A stretch of 64,000 bases of DNA from Hydnum rufescens UP504 (taxonomy: Eukaryota > Basidiomycota > Agaricomycetes > Cantharellales > Hydnaceae): positions 195,514 through 259,513 of the forward strand of contig MU128973.1 of NCBI GenBank assembly GCA_014904985.1. Direction: 5' to 3'. Shown here piece by piece: positions 55,439 through 64,000 of this stretch (its first letter is position 1; each line of letters begins with the position of its first letter). The notes under the pieces were generated by a model. The model was not told the DNA's origin, did no database searches, and saw nothing but the letters and a program-made list of their open reading frames with translations. The position numbers and the translations under genes were made by a program.

Positions 55439-57513
55439 ATGGAGATAATGAACCTCACTCGGGTCAACCTCTTTGGTGGCTCGTTCTTTGGTAACCTCAT
55501 CACCGCTCTGTCGGTCTCCTCCAGCCTTAAGGATGGGCACTGCAGCACTGACCTAACGCATTTGTAAGATGCTTCGGTGTCCTCACTGTCCAGACCTCTA
55601 GCTATTATCATGCATTCCCAAATGACGGAAGGCCGTTGAAACTGGTGGTACGTCTCTCCCTATTTCCTTGAAATGCGTATTCATCGCCCATTATCCGTCC
55701 CTTTCTCAGGTCGCCTTTTTATGGTGAGCATTGCACCCACTTATCTTTCGAGGCATATTCCTCATCTTCCACTGTAAAGGATATTGGAAGCGTTTCAACT
55801 GTTGGTATCTCCTTTTCGGCGCTCTTCCACTATTGCCAGGAAATAATGTGGAGGCTTACTGTTGGTCGACACCATGTACATTATACAGTGCATGCATTAC
55901 CCAGTCTTTATATTGGTGGTTTGTCGCGAATGACGATAATTCTTCGACTCTGGGGTGGGCGACATGGTGCGTATCGGGTGTCTCGCGGCCGTTGACCGTT
56001 CCTTCTCCTACCAACTCTCTCCACCCATGAAATCATTGCATATTTATAGGGAATTCCTAACATATCAAATCAACACAGTAAGTACTGAGTCAGTTCTTGT
56101 TGCAGACGCCCTTATCGTTTCTTTTGGGCTATCTACTTCAAGGTCTGCGCATCAGTCACTGTCCAGACGTTCTTCGCGTATCGCGTCTATTCTCGTATGT
56201 CTTGCCTCATACCCTCGCTGGAGAAGCCTTGCATTCATTCTCCATGATTTCCATAGTGAGCGCCAATCTCTATATAGGAGTACTTGTAGTAAGTTGTGGT
56301 CCTGATGTCGTAATAGATCAGTCTGAAAGTCATGCGCTGATGTTGTAGCAAGCCCTGGTGTTGCTTCAGTTCGGTTAGTCTTACCCAATTATCACGGCCG
56401 ATGGGCTTCTTCCATCTGATTCCTACCTTACCAGGATTCGGTGCCGGTTAGTACTCATCTTCGTTTGTCCAGGTAGACTGTGGCTTATTGTAGTTCGATC
56501 AAATCGTGTTGGCGTGGTGCAGTGACCGCTGTCAAAGCGTATGCATCCCTGTATTCTCTTCGACAACGCCACAGCTAACAACTTGTTGGTCTAATTTGGT
56601 CGTATCTCCCCCTGTTGTAGAAACATGAATCTGGAATTTCAAGTGATGATTAAGGAATGTACATGGCTTATTGTGTTATGGCTCGCTATTCAGGTGCGTC
56701 TTGGCCACAATCTATCTGCCCTTGTTTCTAACACGCACCCTCTCGCCTTCGCTGATACATGGTACATGGTGTGATTATGTGGCTTTCAGGCAATCGCGGA
56801 TATTGTGATTACGACATGCATGTGTCTCTTATTGCGACGTCGACGGACCGGGTTCCAGAAGTGCGTGTCCTGATACATTTATGATGCCACATTCATGTAC
56901 TAAACCGGGCCCTTTGTCTGATTAATGATCTCACGCATCATTGGGTGGCACAGGACTGATTCGGTAATCAACCGTATGGTATTGTACACCATTAGTACGG
57001 GGTTGATCACCAGTGTTCTCTCGTGTTTCCTTCTTGTGATGGTACATTTCAGCAATATCTTTTCGTTTCAGAGTATGATAATTCCGCTGCTGAACTAATT
57101 ATGGGGACAGTTTGCCAAATACGCGTTCCATTTTAGTGAAATCACTGTCGGCATGGTAGGTTACTCGATTTTTCCGTCTCCTGCTCGTTCGAGAATGAGC
57201 ATATCTCTATACAAGGCTAATTCCTTGATTCTTTTCTAGCCACTGGGCGCGTTCTATTCCATCACCATGCTCGCCAAGTATCTCAATATAATGCCTCATT
57301 ATACGCGCGACTCTGAACACCTTAATTTTATGTTTGACCTTTCAGTTTACACATGCGAACGACACTCCGGGCGAGGCTTGCTACACCAAGCCCCATGGAA
57401 CTAGTCAGCTACTCTGTCAAAAAGAGAATGCGGCAGAATGCAGGGGATCGTGGAAGTGTACGTGCCAATGCTGCACATATCGTGACCTTCGTAATATCAG
57501 GGGAATGAGGTGA
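55439..57513 (+). CDS. DUF6534-type multi-span membrane protein, copy 1
   Basis: Basidiomycete seven-helix membrane protein family of unknown role. Exon 1 55439-55509 (LTRVNLFGGSFFGNLITAL); exon 2 55569-55647 (CFGVLTVQTSSYYHAFPNDG). Middle exons are less certain. Exon about 56790-56860 gives ADIVITTCMCLLLRRRRTGF; exon about 56954-57041 gives TDSVINRMVLYTISTGLITS followed by VLSCFLLVM, the signature block (RRxxTGF...TDSxIxRxxxYTIxTGLxTS). A later exon has GAFYSITMLAK, and the last (57346-57513) begins FTHAND, near the family's LNAR motif. Middle helices (55.7-56.4 kb) show frame problems, so it may be decaying. It lies in duplicated segment A. Confidence 0.65.
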
Positions 57514-57599
57514 TGCTAACTGACAGTGATCGGAACTTGTCCTTTTTTCCAGGAAGAGAGGTTCCATGCTACGAGGATAAATATCACCACCGACGTGGT

Positions 57600-59565
57600 A
57601 AGCGATGCTGTGGACATGAAACCGATGGTTCGCATTGGATGTTGCCTACATTTTTCATTCAGTTCAATAATCCTCCTTCTATTCTGGTGCTCACCAGAAC
57701 GGTGATACAAAGGTGGGGTTTACTGAGGTTCAGAGCCCTGTCTTGGGGGGGGGATCTGAACCAGATTCCAAGGATTCGATGTGGCCCCGACGAATAAGCA
57801 GTGGCCAGGTTTGAATGCGATGTGACTTTGGGTAGGTAGAAGTAGAGATATTCACCCTCAATCCCAGGCGCCATTCTCCTTAACGCAACACTTATGTAAT
57901 TAAATCTAAATCTTGACTTTCTGCTCTGTCCGGGCGACCTCATCACAGGAAACAATGAGCGTTTTTGTCGCGTGCAGCAGAGCTGGTACTTCTATGGCTG
58001 TGAACAAGGGTCACGGCTTGCGTTGGACCCTGGAACAAAACTCAATAGACGCCAATGTCAAGAAGATTCCCTGTCGATTTGACTAGCACAGTATTGTAAT
58101 ATGAACCAGGACCAGTTCAATGAAATCAACTCATCGCTTTCAAGAACTCGTAAGGTTAAGAACGCGTGTACAGATTCTTGAGCCAGCTGCTAAGCTAAGC
58201 TGGAACTTGAAAAGGCAACCCCTAGACTCACCTTCCACTCGATCCCACGTACGCAGAGGAAGGTGATGGAACGGGGTAGAAGGGCTGGCAGCAGATTCAA
58301 AGCGTCGCCGAGAACGCCTCCATAGTACATTTGAGGTTTGACCTGTCTCGGTAACCCCAATTGTGCAGGAACCCGGGTCGTAAAATGCACCTTTCTTGAG
58401 TCGACCCCAATTTGCGATGAGAAGCTTCCGCAGCAGAGACACACTCCAAGAGCCAGAGACAGGGAGCCAAGTCCATGGTGCCTGCTCGCAGAATGGCAGA
58501 CCATGCATCAAGTGATAGAACTGGAGGGAGTGTCCGATCAAGGCTAGAAAATCGAGTGCAGAAATAAAGTCAGATCATCCGTTTCACCAGAGAACGGACA
58601 TCACTCTCTATGAAATGCTAAAATGACGAGACACCAGTGTATCGGAGAAAACGAACTGGGCCAAAGGAACATCAGAAAACATTCCGCATAGCTTGTCGAG
58701 GAAAGAACGAAGGGGGCCAGCACGGAGCTGTAAAGAATGATCGAGGGGAGATCGGGGCTTAGAACGGCAGAGCGCCCTCGTCTCCACGGGAGAAAAGACT
58801 TGCAGCACATGATCCTCATCACAATCTGAAGCAGCATCAAGATTCCACAGTGAGCGAAAACGAGGCGGATAAAACCTCGAATTGGGACGTTAGCCTTTTG
58901 GTTCAGAACAGGGGCTAAGACGCAACTCAGACGAGAGAACGGAGCAAAGAGCAAAGAGAACACCAGCAGGGACAAGCAGTTCGTCAAATTGCTGTCAAGG
59001 CTAGGAGATGAAGATTCATCGGCTGGGTTTCAAGTGAACCGACCATGAAAGTGGATCGATTTCATCTTAAAAATCAGGGCGGAGCAACAGCTTGTCCACG
59101 AGAAAGTCTTCCAGACCATAAAAATAAATGCCGTGAGGCTTAAGGTGAGAGCACGCTTTCATTGGAGTAGGGCAACTGGAGAGATGGGGAAGAAGAATTC
59201 CCTTAGAAGCCGTAGGCGAATCCAACTATACAAGTGCGCATGAACGTCGGAAAGCGGATGTATCTTCGCTGGGCACAATTGCAAGGATCGAGCGCGTTAT
59301 CATCCAACACGGCTTCCGTCTTCCGAGGATCCGCCACGGCTGCTGCAGAGTGCGGTACTACGGCGTTTATTAGGATCGATTGGGGTATTTTGCATCCTGA
59401 GGGTGTCCAGGGCATAGTGTGGTTGGAAAACACAAACCAGCATCCTCTTCACAGAATTTCGCAAATACAGTAGCGGATGACGGTCTGGAAACAGATCTAA
59501 CCGGGTTCGGCTGTAATAGAACTAGACAGGAGCTTATTCTGTGATCCGTCGAATATCATAGTTGA
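57600..59565. repeat. Segmental duplication, B part, copy 2
   Basis: Parallel to 47810-50109 and 62330-64000 with an offset of about 4780 bp from copy 3. No recognised gene. The minus strand keeps a hydrophobic, cysteine-containing frame at 58140-58541 similar to 48533-48814. It ends at the empty Tc1/mariner site (about 59565). Confidence 0.75.
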
Positions 59566-60178
59566 TTGTGTGCGGACGGGGGCGGGAAGGCATGATGCCA
59601 GTAGTGGATTATTTTAGATATTCCGATATCCGCTGCAGCTTTGCCATGCGCCGAGTTCTCGTATTTATATGTATAGCCCATTCGTGCGGCCGAGAGGAAC
59701 GGGGGCGTCGTGAATGGAACGATCTAGCCACCGAAAGTGTCTGAGGGAACTTGGTAACTGCAGTACAGAAGAATCTCACCGCTTCACTGGGAAAGGAACC
59801 AGGATCTATCTGTCATCTGCTCAAAGAAATCGATTCCAGCACTCCTTTTGTCCACCCCAGTCATTGTGGACGCGAGGTACATGTAAATGAAGACCGGAGA
59901 TTTCCTGCGGATTACGCGGATGCCCAGCCAGTCGTCCTATTCTCCCATGTAAACACAGCAGTCTCTTTATATTTAGCCATTAATTCTGTTCCCCCTGATC
60001 TGTGGTGAATCATGTCGGGATAACCTCGAGCCGCCCAAGCTCAAGCAAACCAGTTGAAGAATCATCGCATCTCCGATACTCTTCAACTTCACACTTCATT
60101 TAGCTCTCAATTGAGGTGATATGTAACACATCTGAGCTTTCCATTTCCTTCGCCCATCCACGCCCTCTTTCCTTCGTC
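59566..60178. other. Upstream region of the second DUF6534 gene (segment A)
   Basis: Matches 54780-55438 closely (GAACGATCTAGCCACCGAAA at 59719 and 54941; TAACACATCTGAGCTTTCCA just before both ATGs). It holds the likely promoter and 5' leader of the DUF6534 copy; no separate gene. Confidence 0.6.
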
Positions 60179-62121
60179 ATGGCAGTGGATGTCACTCGAG
60201 TCAACGTCTTTGGCGGCTCGTTCTTTGGTAACCTCCTCACTGCTTTGTCAGTCTCCTCCAGCCTTAAGGATGGGCACGACTGCACTAACCTAATGTGTTT
60301 GTAAGATGTTTCGGTGTCCTCACTGTCCAGACCTCTAGCTATTACCATGCATTCCCAAATGACAGAAGGCCGGTGAAATTGGTGGTACTCTCTCGATATT
60401 CCCTTGAAATGCGCACCAATCCCCCCTTATCTATCCCGTTCCTAGGTGGCCTTTTTATGGCGAGCATCGCACACACTTATCTTTCGAGGCATATTCCTCA
60501 TCTTCCATTGTAAAGGACTTTGCAAGCTTTTCAACTGTTGGTATCTTCCTTTCGGTGCTCTTCAATTGTTTCCAGGAAATACTGTGGATGCTTACTGTTG
60601 GCCGACGCCATGCATGCTATACAGTGTGTGCGTTACCTGGTCTTTATATTGGTGGTTGGTCATAAACTACCGTAATCCTTTGGTTCTGGGGTGGGCGACA
60701 TGGTGCGTATCGGGTGGATCACGCCCGTTCACCCTTTCCTAACGATCCCCTCTACCCACAAAATAATCCCATATATATAGGGAGTTCTCAACATACCAAA
60801 TCACCACAGTGAGTACTGAGTCCGCTCTTGTTGTCGATACTCTTATCTTGGCTTTGGCGCTATGTACTTCAAGGTCTTCGCATCAGCCACTGTCCAGACA
60901 TTCTTCGCGCATCGCGTCTATTCTCGTAGGTCTTACTACATATCTTCGCCGGAGAAGCCTCGCATTCATAATCCCACTTGATTTCCATAGTGAGCGCCAA
61001 TCTCTATGTGGGCGTGCTTGTGGTATGTTGTGGCCCTGATATCGTAATAGATCAGTCTGAAGGCCATGCACTATGGCTTTGTAGCTAGTCCTTGTGTTGC
61101 TTAAGCTCGGTCAGTCCGGCCCTATTAGCATTGCTTTCTGATGTGTTTCTTCTGTCTCATTCCCCCCGCGCTAGGACTTGGTGTGGGTTAGTACCCATCT
61201 TCGTATGTCTCTATGCATCGTGACTTATTGGATTCCGATTAAATCGATGCTTTGGCATGGTGCAGCAACCAGCATCAAAGTGTACGCATCCCCGTATTCT
61301 CTTCGGCGAGGCCACAACTTACAACTTGGTGCTCTGATTTGGTTGTATCTCTCACTGTTGTAGGAAAACGAATCTAGAATTTCAAGCGGTACTTAAGGAC
61401 TGTAAATGGCTCGTTGTGTCATGGTTTACAATTCAAGTGCGTCCTAGCCACAATCCATCTGCCCTTGTTTCTAACACATACACCCACCCCTGCACTGATG
61501 CATGGTACATGGTGTGATTATGTGGTTTTCAGACAACCGCAGATATTATGATTACGACATGTATGTGTCTCTTATTGCGACGTCGGCGGACGGGCTTCCA
61601 GAAGTGCGTATCCAGATACATTTGTGATGGCACATCCATGGCCTAAATGAGTCCCTTTGTCTGATTAATGATCACGCGTCGTTACATGGCACAGGACTGA
61701 TTCGGTAATCAACCGTATGGTACTTTACACCATTAGTACGGGGTTGATCACTAGTGTTCTTTCGGTTTTCCTCCCTGTGGTGGTACGTTTCAGTAACCTC
61801 CCTTCATTTTTCAGTATGATAATGCCAGTGCTGCACTAACGGGGGCAGTTTGCCACATACGGGTTCCATGTTAGTGGACTTGCTATCGCCCTAGTGGGTT
61901 ACCCGATTTCTCGGTCTTCTGCTTGTTCGAGAATGAGCGTATTTCTATCCGCGACTGATTCCTTTATTCCATTCTAGCCACTGCCCACATTGTATCCCAT
62001 CACCATGCTCGCCAAGTACGCCCCTATAATATGTCTCGTTATACGTGCGATGCTGAACACCTTAATTTTATGTTTGGCCTTCCAGTCTACACATGCGAAC
62101 GTCACTCCGGGCGAGGCTTGA
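60179..62121 (+). CDS. DUF6534-type multi-span membrane protein, copy 2
   Basis: Exon 1 60179-60246 (VTRVNVFGGSFFGNLLTAL) with a better donor (GTCAGT) than copy 1; the second exon has FGVLTVQTSSYYHAFPND. A middle exon near 60870 reads ASATVQTFFAHRVYS (family: VQxFFAxRIY). Exon near 61540-61607 reads TTADIMITTCMCLLLRRRRT then GFQ; exon near 61696-61782 reads TDSVINRMVLYTISTGLITS then VLSVFLPVV. The terminal exon begins 62086 (STHANVTPGEA) and stops at 62121, 44 codons shorter than copy 1. Signature residues are retained, so this copy may be the functional one. Exact internal exons are uncertain. Confidence 0.65.
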
Positions 62122-62329
62122 TACACCAACCCCCCTTGAACTAATTAGCTACTCGATCAAAAAGCGAATGCGGCGGAATGCGGCGGATCATCGCAGTGTA
62201 CGTCCCAATGCATATATCGTGACCTTTGCAATATCAGGGGGATGAGGCGGTGCTAACTGACGGTGGTCGGACCTTGTCTGTTTTTCTAGGAAGAGAGGCC
62301 CCGTGCTACAAGGATGAATATCTCCCCAG

Positions 62330-64000
62330 AGGCGATATGCGATGATGTGAACATGCAACCGATGGTTCGTGTTCGATGTTACCTACATTTTTCATGCAGT
62401 TCAATGATCCGCTTTCTATCGTGGTGACCTGTCAGAATAGAGATACGAATGTTCGGTTTGCTGTGGTTCAGGGCCCTGTTTTGGGAGGGACCTGAACCCC
62501 AGCCGGATTCGGTGTGGCCACGCTGAATAAACAGTTTTGAGATACCGGTTTGTATTTTGAATGTCGAAGTCACTTCGCGTGCGTACAAGTAGAGAAATTC
62601 TCCGTCCTTTATCAGGGGCGCCCCCCTCACGACGAATCCTTAATGCAATACGTCTTTGGATGTAACTCCCTTCTGTTATATAGATTCAATCTAGAGTTCC
62701 TTTCTGCTCTGTCCGGACGACCTCATCACAAGAAATAATGGACACTTCTATCGTGTCCACCAGAACTGTTATTTCCATGGCTATGTAACAAGACCGACTG
62801 GTGTTGGCTGGCGACTTGCGTTGGACTCATAGAAACCAATTAGACGCCTATCTTAAACGGAGATCAAAAAGATCCCTCGTCCGATTTGACTAGCACCCTA
62901 TTGTATGTAATATGAACCAGGACCAGTACAATTGAATCAACGCCCCGCTCTCGACAACCCGTAAGCTCGGGAAAGCGTGTACGGATTCTTGAGCTACCTG
63001 GCGGATCTGGTAGAGCTCACCTCACTTTCGACTCGAGCCGACTTAACGCAAAGCAAGTGGATGGAACGGGGTAGAGTGGCTGACGGATTTTAAAGCGTCG
63101 CCAAGTATGCGTCCATGCCACGTTTAAGGTTTGATGTGCCTCGGTAAACCTAATTGCGCAGGACCAGGTCGTAAAACCCCCATTCTCGACCACCGAAGGC
63201 AGGAAGCGAAGTGCACAGCGCCTTCTCTCAGAATGAGAAACCACACCCCAACAGATAGAACTGGAAAGTGTGACGGACCAAAGCCGGAAAATCGAGTGAG
63301 AGTCAGAGCATCGATTTCAGGAGAACGAATATTACTCTATGCAACGCTAAAATGAGGAGGAACTAGTGTATTGGAGGAAACGAAATGGACCAAGGGATCA
63401 TCGGAAAATATTCCGCATGGCTTGCCGAGGAAAGAACAAAGGGCCCAACGCACGGCTGTAAAGAATGATTGAGGGAAAATCAGGACTTAGAACGGCAGCA
63501 CGCCCTCATCTTCATAGAAGAAAAAACTTGACGACATGATCGTCATCACAATCTGAAGCAGGGTCCGCACCAAGAGTGCACAACGATTGAAAACGAGGGG
63601 GAAACGAACAAATCTGATCAGGCGGATAAAAGTGCGGGCTGGGCGTTAGTCTTGGTTTAGAGTAGGCGCCAAGGTGTAAGTATGAGCGGAGAACGGAGGA
63701 GGTGACAAAGAGAACCTCAGCAGGGACAAGCATCTCGTCAAATTGTCGTCAATGCGGCTCGGAGATGAAGACGCATCGGTTGGGATTCAAGTGAAGGCGG
63801 ATCGATTTCATCTTGAAAGTCATGGTGGAGCAACAGCTTGTCCAGAAGGAGAAAGTCTGCCAGACCATAACGATCAATGTCGTGAGGCCGAAGGCGAGAG
63901 CACGCTTTTATTGAGGTGCACCAATTGGAGAGATGAGGCAGAAGAATTCCCTTAGTAGCCGTAGGCGAATTCAACTACGCAAGGGCGCTTGAACGTCGGA
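62330..64000. repeat. Segmental duplication, B part, copy 3, cut by the window edge
   Basis: Parallel to 57600-59300 and 47870-49500. Shows the same landmarks (GCCCTGTTTTGGGAGG, GCGTACAAGTAGAGAAATTC, CCTCATCACAAGAAATAATG, ATGAAGACGCATCGGTTGGG). It is the most diverged internally: the hydrophobic frame of copies 1 and 2 has a stop. Confidence 0.72.

Overview
The window looks like a filamentous basidiomycete (Agaricomycete-type) genome. The protein-coding genes have many 40-100 nt spliceosomal introns, and the recognisable proteins are fungal: a Rho3-type GTPase, a small DASH/Hsk3-like protein, a TTC1-like TPR protein, fungal HNH-nuclease proteins and DUF6534-type membrane proteins. Most of the window is mobile or repetitive DNA. 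There is no bacterial-type operon organisation, and I see no canonical tRNA or rRNA gene.

Layout. 1-4316: a degenerate Ty1/copia retrotransposon on the minus strand, cut by the left edge. 4317-7158: no recognisable gene. 7159-10319: an ordinary gene island with a Rho3-like GTPase (+), an Hsk3-like kinetochore protein (-) and a TTC1-like TPR protein (+). 10583-13091: a long foldback element with an 8-bp target duplication and a second foldback/MITE nested in its left arm. 13322-14747: relic of a SANT/Myb-like transposon-associated gene. 15.1-27.9 kb: a CpG-poor block holding about 29 copies of a twin-hairpin unit, partly organised as a giant palindrome centred near 23395. 28.1-33.8 kb: two unrecognised minus-strand genes separated by a 70-bp minisatellite. 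33866-37393: another giant foldback element (centre about 35597) carrying one twin-hairpin unit per arm. 38.2-41.5 kb: tandem duplications with SINE-like pol III boxes. 41.5-42.1 kb: one more hairpin-bearing intron-like unit. 42.1-43.2 kb: a DDE transposase relic. 43.8-47.6 kb: two HNH-nuclease paralogues flanking a dead copy of the eIF4A-III/FAL1 helicase. 47.8-64 kb: a B-A-B-A-B tandem segmental duplication in which A carries a DUF6534 gene. The first repeat is interrupted by a 4.66-kb Tc1/mariner element that carries a transposase and an opposing second gene.

Most unusual system. Each unit of the 15-28 kb array looks like an exon plus an intron. The exon-like part ends with a hairpin (stem around CCACACACCTGC / GCAGGTGTGTGG) just before a good 5' splice site. 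The intron-like part, about 95-105 nt, contains a second hairpin (stem around AAAGAGCAGC / GCTGCTCTTT) followed by an ACTAAT/ACTAAC branch motif and a TTCTAG/TATAG acceptor. Units point outward from the palindrome centres on both strands. Stem arms change together, with paired substitutions, while flanking sequence drifts. I know of no described element with this organisation; that it is transcribed and spliced is inference.
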